64,000 nucleotides of DNA from Mitsuaria sp. 7 (GCF_001653795.1 NZ_CP011514.1:5018727-5082726); one strand, 5' to 3'. Shown: positions 1-9,432, numbered from the stretch's first letter. Program-made: numbers and translations. The notes: a model not told the origin generated them from the sequence alone.

Positions 1-105
1 AAAACCGTACGCCCCCACCTCCTTCGCCTCATGGCTTTGGTGCGGTGGCGAACAGAAGCCGTGGGATGCGGCGGTACGAACAGGCCGACCGGATAATCGC
101 CCCCC

Positions 106-930
106 ATGACCGCGCCCAAGCACCCCAACAAGTCCGCGCCTCGCCGGCCCGCCCCCAAGACTTCCGGGGGCCCCGCCAAGACCGGGACGCCGGCGCGCGG
201 TCCACGGCCCCAGCAGGGATTCGCTCCTTCGGGCACGTCCACGCCGTCCGCCGCGGCGGTGCCCCCCGCGCCGCCTGAAGCCTGGAGCGATGCCGATCTC
301 GAAGAGCTGCAATCGCTGCTCGACGAGGTCCCCGCGCCACTGGAGCCGCTCGACGTCTCGATGCTGGACGGCTTCCTCGTCGCGGTGATCCTGCAGCCCA
401 AGCCCGTGCCGTTGTCCGACTGGTGGCGCTGGGTGCTCGATTCCGAGGAAGGCCGGCCTGCGCCCGCCCGCTACGACGCGCGGCCGCTGCTGCAGCTCGT
501 CCAGCGTCGCGAGCACGACCTCCGGCTGGCGATCAATGATCGCCAGTGGTTCGATCCCTGGGTCTTCGAACTCGACGAGGACGCGTCGGCTTCCGAGACC
601 GTCCTGCCCTGGGTGGCCGGCTTCGCGCTCGCCGCGGACCTGTTCCCTGCGCTGATGAACCTGGACGAGACCGAGCTCACCGAGCCGCTCGCCCAGCTCT
701 ACATGCATCTGGATCCCGACGACCTCGAGGACGCCGAGGCGCTGCTCGTGGAGATCGAAAGCCTGGAGCCGCCGGAAGAGCTCGACGACGCGGTCGAGAG
801 CCTCGTCCGCGCCAGCCTGCTGCTGGCTGACGTGTCCCGGCCGATCCCGGCGCCCAAGCCGCAACGGCCCGGCGGCCACCGCGGTGGTCCGGGCGGCCGC
901 GGCGGTCCGCCGCCGCGTCGCCTGCGCTGA
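106..930 (+). CDS. UPF0149 (YecA/YgfB-like) family protein
   Basis: A 274-residue protein of the UPF0149 family, whose biochemical role is not established. The family signature is near residues 65-90 (LDVSMLDGFLVAV), followed by the helical acidic body with LPWVAGFALA. The N-terminal ~60 residues are Pro/Ala/Lys-rich and the last ~25 are Gly/Pro/Arg-rich, so both ends look disordered. Unlike the paralogue at 14370-15182 it has no C-terminal SEC-C zinc motif. The ATG at 106 has no clear Shine-Dalgarno, so the start is uncertain, although the domain itself is clear. It is convergent with the peptidase gene, with a 5-bp gap. Confidence 0.8.
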   Translation: MTAPKHPNKSAPRRPAPKTSGGPAKTGTPARGPRPQQGFAPSGTSTPSAAAVPPAPPEAWSDADLEELQSLLDEVPAPLEPLDVSMLDGFLVAVILQPKPVPLSDWWRWVLDSEEGRPAPARYDARPLLQLVQRREHDLRLAINDRQWFDPWVFELDEDASASETVLPWVAGFALAADLFPALMNLDETELTEPLAQLYMHLDPDDLEDAEALLVEIESLEPPEELDDAVESLVRASLLLADVSRPIPAPKPQRPGGHRGGPGGRGGPPPRRLR

Positions 931-935
931 GGCCT

Positions 936-3452
936 TCAGGGCTGGGGAATCGCCGCGCCAGGTCCGACCTGGCGCTTCATCCATTCGCTCATCTCCCAGA
1001 GCGTGTGACCGACCGACTCGCGCGCCGAATAGCCGTGCGACTCGAACGGCAGCGTCACGTAGCGCACCGAGCCCCCCGTGCCCGCCAGCGCCTGGTACAG
1101 CCGCGCGCTCTGGATCGGGAAGGTGCCGGAGTTGTTGTCCGCCTCGCCGTGGATCAGCAGCAGCGGCTCCTTGAGCTTGTCGGCGTAGTTGAACGGCGAG
1201 AGCTTCTGGTAGACGTCCTGTGCGTCCCAGTAGGTGCGGCGCTCGCTCTGGAAACCGAAGGGCGTCAGGCTGCGGTTGTACGCGCCGCTGCGCGCGATGC
1301 CCGCCTTGAACAGGTGGGTGTGCGCCAGCAGGTTGGCCGTCATGAACGCGCCGTAGCTGTGCCCGCCGACGACCATGTGCTCCCGGTCGCTGACGCCCAG
1401 CTCCACGGCCTTGTCGATGACCGCCTGCGCGTTGGCCGTGATCTGCGCGATGAAGCTGTCGTTCACCGTCTTCGGATCGCCGACCACCGGCATCGTCGCG
1501 TCCATCAGCACCACGTAGCCGTCCAGCAGCAGCATCAGCGGGCTGGTCGCCGCGAAGCTGTTGAAGCGGTTGCCGGAGCCGCTCACCTGACCCGCGGTCG
1601 ACGCGTCGGTGTACTCCAGCGGGTAGGCCCAGACGAAGGTCGGACGGCGCTCGCCCGCCTTGTAGCCCGGCGGCTTGTAGAGCCAGAACGACAGCTCCAC
1701 GCCGTCCGCGCGCTTGAAGCGGACGAACTCGCGCTGGATGTCGCGCAGCTGCGGCGACGGGTCCTTCGCGTCGGTCAGCGCCTGCGCCGTCGCGAGCGCA
1801 GCGCCGCCGCGCAGCATCACGTTGCCGGGCTCGCTGACGCTCTCGCGCACCGTCAGGACGCTGGCGCCTCCGGTGTCGAGCACGGCCAGCGGGCGCTCGT
1901 AATGCGCGCTGTCGCCACCGTTGGCTTCGGACCCGGACTGGAACACCCGCGTCTTCCTGTTGCCCGCCAGCACGAGCCGGTCGATGAAGGGCTTGTCGCC
2001 CTCCGGGCTCGCCCCCGTTCCGAAGTACCAGATCGCGTCGCCGTCCAGGCGCACCACGGCGCGTCCCGTCGGCTGCATGCGATGCACCGGTGTGCCCGGA
2101 TCGCGGTAGCGATCGCGCACGGAGCGTTCGATCAGCCGCTGGGCCGGGGACGCGCCGTCCGTCGCCACCAGTTCCGTCGACGTGCGCATCTTCGTCAGGT
2201 CGAAGTCCTGGACCAGCGCCTGCCTGCCGCCTTCGAGGAACTCCAGGCGCGACAGCCGCTGCGGCACGCGATGCACCTCGCGCGCCTCGCCGGTGTAGGG
2301 GGCGTCCAGGCGCATCAGCCGGTCGCGATGGGGCACCTGCGCGCGGTTGTCGCCGCCGTCCAGCGCTTCGACCCAGTAGACCGCGCCGTCCGCGCCGGGT
2401 GAGGCGAAGAAGTTGCGCGGTCCCGTGATCACGCCTTCGACCGGCACGCCCTCCTTCAGCTTCACCTTGCCGATCGTCGCGACCTTGCCGTCGACGCCGC
2501 GGACTTCGGCCTGCGCGGCGAAGTCGTCCCAGCCGACCTGGTAGCTGAAGGGCGGCAGCAGCCGCATCGTCAAGACCTGACCCGGCGTACCCAGAGCTTC
2601 GAGATGGCTGAAGAGGCCCGGCTCGCCGACCGGACGCACCGCGCCGGTGTTCAGGTCGATGCGCGCCAGCTGCGAGGTCGCGTGATGCGCGAAGACGGCT
2701 GCCTCCTGCGCGTTGGTCAGCAGGTCCTGCTGGGTGCGCTCCGGCGAGTTGCGCGCGATGGATTCCTGGATGGACGGGCCCGAGGGCGCGGCGAAGGTCG
2801 GTGCCGGACCGCGCTTGGCCGGCACCGTCAGCGTGACGAGTTCATGGTCGTTGAGCCACACGACGTCGTTCTCGAGCATCGTGTGCAGCTTGAGCCTGGG
2901 CACGGCCTTGAGCTTGCCCGTCGCGACGTCGCCCACCCACAGCTCGACGGCCGTGTCGGTGCGCCGGTTCAGCAGGAAGCGCTTGCCGTCCGGCGAGAAG
3001 CGCAGGTGATGGAAGGCGCCGCCGGCGGGCAGCACGACAGGACATGCAACACCCTCGGCGCCGTTCTGAAGCGGGCGCAGCGACAGCGACTCGATCGTGA
3101 CGATCAACTGCGGGCTGTCGGTCGCCGGGTCGTAGCGCAGGCCGGCCTGGCGCAACACGGGACGGGCGAGCTCGGCGATCGCGCGCGACTTGCGGTTGAC
3201 GACGATGGCCAGCGTGCGCTGGTCCGGCGAGACCTGATAGACCGGCAGGGCCTTGGCATCGAGCACCGCGCGGATCGCCTCGGACGGCTGCTGGTAGATC
3301 TGCGCGAGGGTCGCGGCGGACGTCAGCGCCGAGGTCGGCGCCGACGTGGACGCCGCCTCATCGGCCGGCGCCGCGATCGCGGAGAACCCGCCGAACGCGG
3401 CGGACAGGGACAGGGTCAGCGGGATCAGCGACGAGGCGCGAGGGGTGGGCAT
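936..3452 (-). CDS. S9 family serine peptidase (prolyl oligopeptidase-like), secreted
   Basis: A predicted exported S9-family peptidase of 838 residues. After a signal-peptide-like N-terminus (hydrophobic LIPLTLSLSAAFGGFSAIAA) comes a long beta-propeller-like region and a C-terminal alpha/beta-hydrolase domain. The catalytic triad is visible: nucleophile Ser in GGHSYGAF, Asp in HGEADNNSG and His in FESHGYS. The order of the propeller and hydrolase domains, and the length, fit the glutamyl-aminopeptidase/dipeptidyl-peptidase branch of S9. I chose the ATG at 3452 because the upstream in-frame start is TTG and would spoil the signal peptide. It is probably periplasmic and cleaves peptides. Substrate is unknown. 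Confidence 0.88.
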   Translation of the reverse strand: MPTPRASSLIPLTLSLSAAFGGFSAIAAPADEAASTSAPTSALTSAATLAQIYQQPSEAIRAVLDAKALPVYQVSPDQRTLAIVVNRKSRAIAELARPVLRQAGLRYDPATDSPQLIVTIESLSLRPLQNGAEGVACPVVLPAGGAFHHLRFSPDGKRFLLNRRTDTAVELWVGDVATGKLKAVPRLKLHTMLENDVVWLNDHELVTLTVPAKRGPAPTFAAPSGPSIQESIARNSPERTQQDLLTNAQEAAVFAHHATSQLARIDLNTGAVRPVGEPGLFSHLEALGTPGQVLTMRLLPPFSYQVGWDDFAAQAEVRGVDGKVATIGKVKLKEGVPVEGVITGPRNFFASPGADGAVYWVEALDGGDNRAQVPHRDRLMRLDAPYTGEAREVHRVPQRLSRLEFLEGGRQALVQDFDLTKMRTSTELVATDGASPAQRLIERSVRDRYRDPGTPVHRMQPTGRAVVRLDGDAIWYFGTGASPEGDKPFIDRLVLAGNRKTRVFQSGSEANGGDSAHYERPLAVLDTGGASVLTVRESVSEPGNVMLRGGAALATAQALTDAKDPSPQLRDIQREFVRFKRADGVELSFWLYKPPGYKAGERRPTFVWAYPLEYTDASTAGQVSGSGNRFNSFAATSPLMLLLDGYVVLMDATMPVVGDPKTVNDSFIAQITANAQAVIDKAVELGVSDREHMVVGGHSYGAFMTANLLAHTHLFKAGIARSGAYNRSLTPFGFQSERRTYWDAQDVYQKLSPFNYADKLKEPLLLIHGEADNNSGTFPIQSARLYQALAGTGGSVRYVTLPFESHGYSARESVGHTLWEMSEWMKRQVGPGAAIPQP

Positions 3453-3566
3453 GTGTCGGCACCGTGAAGCAGTGGAAGGCGGCAATCTAGCAGCGCCCTC
3501 CCCCGATGTCCGACGTCAACCCCCCGGGTGATCCCGAGGTTTCAGCCCCGCGGCTTCACGCCCGGA

Positions 3567-4895
3567 TCACGCAGCGAACAGACGCGCCGCATGCAGGCCC
3601 AATCCGGTCGCGACCGAGGCGAAACGGTCGCCGCGCACCGTCTTGGCGTCGGGGTAGTCCGCCGCGATGCGGTCGGCCAGCACGGTCAGGCCCGTCGAGC
3701 CGCCGGTGAAGTACAGCGCGTCGATGTCCGACGGCTTCAGCCCCGCGCGCTCGACCGTCTCGAGGCCCGCCTGCGCGATGCGCTCGATGTCGCCGCGCAG
3801 CGATTCCAGCGCCACGGCTTCCGACAGGGGCACCGTCAGGCCGGACTCGATCAGCTGCAGGTCGATCACGCAGTCGCCGCCGCCGGCGACTTCGATCTTG
3901 GCGTCTTCCGCGCGATTGGCGAGCTCATGGCCGAGCCGCTCGTCGAGCACCGTCATCAGCCGCTGGTGATGGCGCGGATCGCCGTAGAAGCCCTTCATGT
4001 TGCGCAGCTCCAGCACGCGCTGCGGGCTGTAGCAGGTATTGATCAGGTGCCAGGTCGCGAGGTCGAAGTAGACGCCGCTGGGCACCTCGCGCGGGGTCTG
4101 GCCCATCTTGGCCGGACCGAGCGCGCGATAGCCGAATTCACGCAGGATGCCGGTCAGCTCGATGTGGCGGTCGAAGTCGGTGCCGGCGATGTGCACGCCG
4201 TGGGCGGCGAGGATGTCGTCGCGGCGGTCCAGCCGCTTCGCGCGGTCGGGCCCGACGCGCACGATCGAGAAGTCCGAGGTGCCGCCGCCGATGTCGGCCA
4301 CCAGCACGAGCTGCTCGCGGTCGGCGTGCTGTTCGAAGTCGAACGCGGCCGCGATCGGCTCGAACTGGAAGTGCACGTCGTCGAAGCCCACCGCCCGCGC
4401 GGCCGCGGCCAGCGAGGCCTGCGCCGCGGCGTCGCGCTCGGGCTCGCCGTCGACGAAGTAGACCGGCCGGCCCAGCACGACGCGGCGCGGCTCGTGGCCC
4501 TTCGCGTCGGCCGCGCCGGCCTGCTTGCGCAGGCGCTTCAGGTAGCCGCTGAGCATGTCGATGTACTTCACGCCGCGGCCGCCGCCGACGTCCGTCACCT
4601 GGTCGATCAGGCTGGAGCCGAGGATGCTTTTCATCGAGCGCATCAGACGCCCGTCGGTGCCCTCGACGTAGGCGCTCATGGCCGCGCGGCCGAAGGCGCG
4701 CGGCGGACCGTCGGCGTCGTGGCGACCCTCGGCGAAGTAGAAGACCGCCGTCGGCATGGTCACCTTGCCGTCTTCGAGCGGCACCAGGCGCATCGCGCCG
4801 GGCCGCTCGATGTCGGGCACGGCGACGGCCGAGTTGGAGGTGCCGAAGTCGATGGCGCAGAAATCGCGCGGCAGGTCGGAAAGCGATGAGGACAT
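3567..4895 (-). CDS. Hsp70-family chaperone, YegD-like
   Basis: A 442-residue actin-fold ATPase of the Hsp70 superfamily. The phosphate-1 loop is seen as AIDFGTSNSAVAV near the N-terminus, the phosphate-2 loop as LVADIGGGTSDFSIV in the middle and the adenosine motif as ALYFTGGSTGLTVL near the C-terminus. It is much shorter than DnaK (~640 residues) and lacks a recognisable C-terminal substrate-binding domain, which is typical of the YegD group. It is presumably cytoplasmic. The dadA gene lies upstream on the same strand after a 97-bp gap, so co-transcription is possible but not shown. The true client or role of the YegD group is not well defined. Confidence 0.88.
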   Translation of the reverse strand: MSSSLSDLPRDFCAIDFGTSNSAVAVPDIERPGAMRLVPLEDGKVTMPTAVFYFAEGRHDADGPPRAFGRAAMSAYVEGTDGRLMRSMKSILGSSLIDQVTDVGGGRGVKYIDMLSGYLKRLRKQAGAADAKGHEPRRVVLGRPVYFVDGEPERDAAAQASLAAAARAVGFDDVHFQFEPIAAAFDFEQHADREQLVLVADIGGGTSDFSIVRVGPDRAKRLDRRDDILAAHGVHIAGTDFDRHIELTGILREFGYRALGPAKMGQTPREVPSGVYFDLATWHLINTCYSPQRVLELRNMKGFYGDPRHHQRLMTVLDERLGHELANRAEDAKIEVAGGGDCVIDLQLIESGLTVPLSEAVALESLRGDIERIAQAGLETVERAGLKPSDIDALYFTGGSTGLTVLADRIAADYPDAKTVRGDRFASVATGLGLHAARLFAA

Positions 4896-4992
4896 GGCGG
4901 CGCGGCGGAAATGCGAAAAGGGCGCGGATTCTAGCCGCGCCCTGGATTCGGGGTTCCGGCGCCCCGATGACGCCGGGAGGAGTTCGACCGGA

Positions 4993-6318
4993 TCAGGCCG
5001 GTTGCAGCTTGCGCGCCGCCTTGGCGGGCAACACGTCGCCGTAGAAGCCGAAGTCCAGCTCCGGACGTTGGCCGCTCATCAATTCCGCCAGCGCGCGGCC
5101 CGAGCCCGCCCCGTGCGTCCAGCCCAGCGTACCGTGCCCGGCGTTGATCCACAGGTTGGACGCCTTCTGGCTGCGGCCGATGTAGGGCACGTTGGTCGGC
5201 GTGCTCGGGCGCAGGCCGGTCCAGAAGTTGGGCTCGGAGAGGTCGGCCACGCCGGGGAACAGTTCCTCGTAGCGGCGCACCAGCGACTCGCAGCGGACCT
5301 TGGAGGTCGGGCTGTCCAGGCTGGTGTCCAGGCCCACCAGCTCGGCGGTGCCGGCGATGCGGACGAAGTCGCCCAGGCGGGAGATCGCGATCTTGCGGGC
5401 GTCGTCCAGCAGGCTGACGGTGCTCGCCTGCTCGGGCTTCTTCAGCCGCAGCGTGGCCGAGTAGCCCTTGGCCGGATAGATGTTGAGGTGCTCGCCCAGC
5501 GACTTCGTCAGGGCCGGCGCGTACGACGCCAGCGCCACGACGTAGGCGTCGCCCTTCAGCCATTGCGTCTGGCCGGTCTCGCGCGACTGGATCTGCACGC
5601 CGGCGATCTCGTTGCCTTGTGCGCCGCCCTGCGGCTGCAGCGTCACGATGTCGTGGTTCCACAGGAACTGCGCGCCGCGCTTCTCGGCCAGTTTCGCCAG
5701 CGCCTGCGTGAAGACGCGGGCGTCGCCGGATTCGTCGCTCGGCGTGTAGGTGCCGCCGAACACCGCGTGCTGCGCCGAGCGCAGCGCGGGCTCGATCGCC
5801 AGGACCTCGTCGCGGCTCAGCACGCGGCGGTCGACGCCGTGGCGGCGCATGATCTCGGCGCCTTGCGCGCCGGCCTCGAAGTCGGCCTCGCTGCCGAAGA
5901 AGTGCAGGATGCCCTTTTGAAGGCGGTTGTACTCGATGCCCGTCTCCGCGACGAGCGACTGCAGCGACTCGTGGCTGTAGCGGCCCAGGCGCACGAGCTG
6001 CTCGACGTTGCGCTCGAACGCGGCCGTCGTGCACTGGCCCAGGAAGGACAGGCCCCAGCGCCATTGCGCCGGATCCAGCCGCGGGCGGAACAGCAGCGGC
6101 GCGTCGTCCTTCAGCAGCCACTTGGCGACCTTGAACGGCGCGCCGGCGTTGGCCCAGGGCTCGCAGAAGCAGACCGAGATCTGGGCGCCGTTGGCGAAGC
6201 TGGTTTCCAGCGCCGCATCGGGCTGGCGGTCGACGACGACGACATCGTGACCCTGGTCCAGCAGATACCAGGCGGTGTGGATGCCGATGATGCCGGCGCC
6301 GAGGACGATGACCTTCAT
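4993..6318 (-). CDS. dadA: D-amino acid dehydrogenase small subunit (FAD)
   Basis: Oxidatively deaminates D-amino acids (classically D-alanine to pyruvate), passing electrons to the respiratory chain at the inner membrane. The 441-residue length matches DadA. The N-terminal Rossmann motif GAGIIGIHTAWYLL binds FAD, SFANGAQISVCFCEPW follows as in DadA, and the C-terminal GLRPSTPTNVPYIGRS is the conserved FAD-contact region of DAO-type oxidases. The ATG at 6318 has a GGAG seven bases upstream. The LysE/ArgO-type exporter gene lies 57 bp upstream on the same strand, so both may be one transcript. No alanine racemase gene is adjacent. Confidence 0.92.
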   Translation of the reverse strand: MKVIVLGAGIIGIHTAWYLLDQGHDVVVVDRQPDAALETSFANGAQISVCFCEPWANAGAPFKVAKWLLKDDAPLLFRPRLDPAQWRWGLSFLGQCTTAAFERNVEQLVRLGRYSHESLQSLVAETGIEYNRLQKGILHFFGSEADFEAGAQGAEIMRRHGVDRRVLSRDEVLAIEPALRSAQHAVFGGTYTPSDESGDARVFTQALAKLAEKRGAQFLWNHDIVTLQPQGGAQGNEIAGVQIQSRETGQTQWLKGDAYVVALASYAPALTKSLGEHLNIYPAKGYSATLRLKKPEQASTVSLLDDARKIAISRLGDFVRIAGTAELVGLDTSLDSPTSKVRCESLVRRYEELFPGVADLSEPNFWTGLRPSTPTNVPYIGRSQKASNLWINAGHGTLGWTHGAGSGRALAELMSGQRPELDFGFYGDVLPAKAARKLQPA

Positions 6319-6375
6319 GGAGAGCTCCAGGTGAACTTGTGGTTCTGCTGCGGTTCAGCGGTGGACATGCAGGGT

Positions 6376-6996
6376 TCAGGCCAGCGGGCGCAGGATCAGC
6401 TGCAGTCCCAGCACGGCCATCACGAGGGCGATCAAGGCATCGATGCTGCGCCAGACCGCCGGCCGGCGCAACGACGGCGCCACCGCCGCCGCGCCGAAGC
6501 CCAGCAGCGAGAACCACATCCAGGACGCCACCGAGGCGCCCGCCGCGAACGGCAATTGGTGGCCCGCCGGCTGCTGCGCGCCGACGGTGCCCAGCAGCAC
6601 CACCGTGTCCAGGTAGACATGGGGGTTCAGATACGTCATCGCCAGCGTGCTGCCCAGCACGGTCGTGAGCGAGGCGCTGCCCGCCTGCGCCTGCAGGCCG
6701 CCCTGGGGCGACAGCGCGCGCAGCGCCGCCTTCGCGCCGTAGGCCAGCAGGAAGGCGGCACCGCCCCAGCGGAAGACTTCCATCAGCAGCGGGCTCGCGG
6801 CGATCAGCCGGCCAAGTCCGAACACGCCCAGCCAGATCAGCAGCATGTCCGAGAGCGCGCACACCACCACCACCGGCGCCACGTGCTGACGCATCAGGCC
6901 CTGCCGCAGCACCAGCGCGTTCTGCGCGCCGATGGCGACGATGAGGCCGGCTCCGGTGAGCCAGCCTTGCAACAGGGCTGCGCTGGGGGATGACAT
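6376..6996 (-). CDS. argO: LysE/ArgO-family amino-acid exporter
   Basis: An inner-membrane exporter of the LysE family (206 residues, about six hydrophobic segments). The N-terminus carries the family hallmark GLIVAIGAQNALVLRQGL, and a second conserved loop AMTYLNPHVYLDTVVLLG follows near residue 125. In enterobacteria ArgO exports L-arginine and canavanine and is activated by ArgP. Here an ArgP-like LysR gene is divergently transcribed 144 bp away, which strongly supports the ArgO assignment over generic LysE/RhtB. It is upstream of dadA on the same strand. Confidence 0.88.
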   Translation of the reverse strand: MSSPSAALLQGWLTGAGLIVAIGAQNALVLRQGLMRQHVAPVVVVCALSDMLLIWLGVFGLGRLIAASPLLMEVFRWGGAAFLLAYGAKAALRALSPQGGLQAQAGSASLTTVLGSTLAMTYLNPHVYLDTVVLLGTVGAQQPAGHQLPFAAGASVASWMWFSLLGFGAAAVAPSLRRPAVWRSIDALIALVMAVLGLQLILRPLA

Positions 6997-7140
6997 CAGG
7001 AGTTCGGCTGAAGCGGGATGAGAGGAGGTGTCGGGGCGAGCGTTGCCATCCGCCCGGCGGGGCGGCTCGGCGGATTGTCGGGAGCACTTCCGCTTTCATG
7101 AAGCAGGATTAATATCTCAGCGAATCCATTAGAGACGCTT
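6997..7140. promoter_or_regulatory. argO-argP divergent control region
   Basis: This 144-bp divergent intergenic region must carry both promoters. It is GC-rich near argO and turns AT-rich in the last ~50 bases before argP (GATTAATATCTCAGCGAATC near 7107), where LysR-type proteins usually bind. No exact ArgP consensus was identified. The site is inferred from gene arrangement. Confidence 0.45.
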
Positions 7141-8100
7141 ATGAAAGACCTGGACGCCGCCGGCCTGGACTGTCTGGCCGCGCTGGCTGACGAACGCAGC
7201 TTCGAACGGGCCGCGGAGACGCTGGCCATCACGCAGAGTGCGGTGTCGCAGCGGCTGCGCAGCCTGGAAGCGCAGGTCGGGCAGTTGCTGGTCGTGCGCT
7301 CCCGACCGCTGCGGCTCACCGAGCCCGGCAAGCGGTTGCTGCGGTACGCCCGCCAGCTGGCGGCCTTGCGCTCCGACGTCGTCCGGGAACTCGGGGTGCA
7401 GGCGGCGCAGGCGGAGCGGCTGCCGATCGCGGTCAACGCCGACAGCCTGGCGACCTGGGTGCTCCCGGCGCTCGACCCGCTGGTGCAGCGCGGGATGCGG
7501 GAGGGCTTCGGGCTGGAGCTGGTCGTCGACGACCAGGACTTCACCCACGACTGGCTGCGCCAGGGCGAAGTGCTGGGCTGCGTCACGACCGTGCCGCAGG
7601 CCTTGCGCGGGTGTATCGCCCAGCCGCTGGGCGTGATGCGCTACGTCGCCGTCGCGAGTCCCGAGTTCATTGCGCGGGCGCTGCCCGACGGACTGGGCGC
7701 GGCCAACTTCGCGCAGGTGCCCTTCCTCGTGTTCAACCGCAAGGACGACGCCCAGCAGCAATGGGTCCGCCAGGCGATGGGGCTGCGTTCCGCGAGGCTC
7801 AACGCCCGCTACGTGCCGTCCAGCGAGGGCTACGTCAATGCGGTGCGGATGGGCTGGGGGGTCGGCGTCGCGCCGGAACTGCAGGTCCGGCCGCTCCTCG
7901 CGAGCGGGGAACTGGTGGCGCTGCGCCCGGAGGTGCAGGTGGCCGTCGCCCTGTACTGGCACCAGTGGAAGCTGGGCGGCGAGTCCGCGTCGGGCGTCGG
8001 AAAAGCGGCAGCGCCGGAAGGCGGGGCGCCTCCGGCGTTGCTGGACCAGATCGGAGAAGCGCTGGCCCGGGGGGCCCGGGACGCGTTGATCAGCGCTTGA
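7141..8100 (+). CDS. argP: LysR-family regulator ArgP (IciA)
   Basis: A 319-residue LysR-type transcription factor. The N-terminal winged helix-turn-helix reads LAALADERSFERAAETLAIT then QSAVSQRLRSLE, followed by the ArgP-typical LLVVRSRPLRLTEPGKRLL. A periplasmic-binding-protein-like effector domain follows. ArgP senses lysine and arginine and activates argO in known systems, and the divergent exporter gene fits that job. The C-terminus carries a short extension (around GKAAAPEGGAPPALLDQ) not usual in ArgP. Its last 11 bases overlap the 3' end of a small convergent gene. Confidence 0.9.
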   Translation: MKDLDAAGLDCLAALADERSFERAAETLAITQSAVSQRLRSLEAQVGQLLVVRSRPLRLTEPGKRLLRYARQLAALRSDVVRELGVQAAQAERLPIAVNADSLATWVLPALDPLVQRGMREGFGLELVVDDQDFTHDWLRQGEVLGCVTTVPQALRGCIAQPLGVMRYVAVASPEFIARALPDGLGAANFAQVPFLVFNRKDDAQQQWVRQAMGLRSARLNARYVPSSEGYVNAVRMGWGVGVAPELQVRPLLASGELVALRPEVQVAVALYWHQWKLGGESASGVGKAAAPEGGAPPALLDQIGEALARGARDALISA

Positions 8101-8317
8101 TGGAGGCGACCTGGACCTGGGTCTTGGCTTGTGCCTGCAGATGCGCCGGGACGACGGCCGGCGCGGCCGACGCGGGCGAGTCGCCCTGTTCGGCCAGACG
8201 CATCCGGAATCCGCCGCGCTCGTGCTTGTCCTGCACGGAGTTGGCCAGCCACGCGGAAGTCAGCACGACGCTGCTGACGATCGCCCAGGTCATCGATTTG
8301 TGAATCAGTGGAGACAT
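8090..8317 (-). CDS. Small single-pass membrane protein, hypothetical
   Basis: A 75-residue protein with one N-terminal hydrophobic segment (MTWAIVSSVVLTSAWLANSV, residues ~9-28) followed by a hydrophilic Ala/Gln-rich tail. It could be a membrane anchor or an uncleaved signal. No family is recognised. The Shine-Dalgarno is weak. Its 3' end overlaps argP by 11 bp in convergent orientation. Support rests on codon use and the sensible topology, so confidence is moderate. Confidence 0.5.
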   Translation of the reverse strand: MSPLIHKSMTWAIVSSVVLTSAWLANSVQDKHERGGFRMRLAEQGDSPASAAPAVVPAHLQAQAKTQVQVASIKR

Positions 8318-8588
8318 GAGAAAGCAATGGCTTCCACGAACTAGGGAAGTCCCGGAGCATAGTCACCCCTGAATAAGGGGGGCATCACACCTAAGTGGGG
8401 CACGTGGTTATTTCGCCGCACCTGTGGTGGGCACGCGCCAGTCTGTGTGTATTTGTGAACGCGATTCCAGCACACCCGCGATCTGGGGATTTGCCTGAAG
8501 ACAAAGGCGAGCAAACTGTGCTTCACGGCGCGGGGCGGCATCGTCACCGCGCAACGGTCACACCCCGTGCTTTCCGACGAGGTCCATC

Positions 8589-8810
8589 ATGCGAATCTCC
8601 TCCGCCCTCAGCCTTTTCCGTCGCCAGTCGACCGGCACCCACGAGCCGGAACCTGCCGACATGGGCACCGCATTCGGGATGGAAGCCAGCTTCGGCGACG
8701 ACAGCGAGTACGAGGACTTCCGGCGCAGCGACTACGGGCTCGAGTCCGAGTCCGCACCGCCGGCCTCGATCGAGTCGCCCCTGTCCTGGATGGCCGCGCG
8801 ACGCGGCTGA
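8589..8810 (+). CDS. Small acidic hypothetical protein
   Basis: A 73-residue protein, acidic in the middle (SFGDDSEYEDFRRSDYGLES) with basic ends and no membrane segment or recognised domain. A purine-rich ACGAGG lies six bases before the ATG, and a strong intrinsic terminator follows the stop by only seven bases, which supports a real monocistronic gene. Function unknown. The 271 bases before it hold no gene. They contain a short CCCCT-GAATA-AGGGG hairpin at 8366-8380 and presumably its promoter. Confidence 0.55.
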   Translation: MRISSALSLFRRQSTGTHEPEPADMGTAFGMEASFGDDSEYEDFRRSDYGLESESAPPASIESPLSWMAARRG

Positions 8811-8816
8811 AGCGAC

Positions 8817-8841
8817 AAGGCGCCCCCTGCGGGCGCCTTTT
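8817..8841 (+). terminator. Rho-independent terminator
   Basis: Nine-bp perfect stem (AAGGCGCCC / GGGCGCCTT, loop CCTGC) running into a T-run. It ends the small gene at 8589-8810. A nearly identical hairpin occurs at 56984-57006. Confidence 0.85.
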
Positions 8842-8860
8842 GCATTCGCGGGGTTGCGGA

Positions 8861-9283
8861 TCAGCGGATCAGCAGCACCGGCACCTCGCTGTGGGCCATG
8901 ACCTTCGTGGCAACCGAACCCAGCACCAGCTTGCCCAGCGCCGTGTGGCCGTGCGAGCCCATCATCAGCAGATCGAAGCGCCCCTTCCCGGCGAGGGCCG
9001 TGATCGCGTCGGACGCATGGCCGATCTTGACGACGTACTGCGCCTGGATGCCGCGCTTGTCCATGAACGTGCGGATCGGCTTGAGGACCTTCTCGGCCTC
9101 GTCCTGGTAGTACTCGGCGAGCACGGCCTTGTCGAGCACCGCGGCCGCGCGCGGCGGCACGCCGGGCACCACGTGGACCACCGTGTAATCGTGCGCCCCG
9201 CCCAGCCACTCGTCGTGGGCGGAGAGATAGGCCAACATGCGTTTCGAGTACGTGCTGCCGTCGACGGCGACGAGGATCTTCAT
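8861..9283 (-). CDS. Universal stress protein, UspA family
   Basis: A 140-residue single-domain Usp. MKILVAVDGSTYSKR opens the fold and the ATP-binding signature G-x2-G-x9-G-S appears as GSHGHTALGKLVLGS near residues 112-126, so it belongs to the ATP-binding UspFG-like branch. It is cytoplasmic and linked in other bacteria to stress survival. It is transcribed alone and convergent with the small gene upstream of the terminator at 8817-8841. Confidence 0.92.
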   Translation of the reverse strand: MKILVAVDGSTYSKRMLAYLSAHDEWLGGAHDYTVVHVVPGVPPRAAAVLDKAVLAEYYQDEAEKVLKPIRTFMDKRGIQAQYVVKIGHASDAITALAGKGRFDLLMMGSHGHTALGKLVLGSVATKVMAHSEVPVLLIR

Positions 9284-9432
9284 CGTGATGTCCCTCTCTG
9301 ACGGCCGACATCCGGCCTCGGATCAGTGTGGCACAGGGCCGCTTCCGGAAAGCCGCCGGCGGGCCGCAGGTTGCTTCGTCCTTGACGTTGGACAATCGCG
9401 CTTTCCGTCATCCGCCCTGCCGCTGATCCGCC

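Noticed and set aside
4948..4967. TCGGGG / CCCCGA hairpin as a terminator after dadA
   Set aside because: Short stem and no T-run on the minus strand; too common in GC-rich sequence to call.
4756..7099. Long open frames on both strands overlapping the hsp70, dadA and argO genes
   Set aside because: They are shadow frames of the clearly recognisable genes; no conserved motif or ribosome site.
8366..8380. CCCCT-GAATA-AGGGG hairpin before the small gene at 8589
   Set aside because: Only five base pairs, no T-run and no nearby gene end; could be chance or a weak operator.
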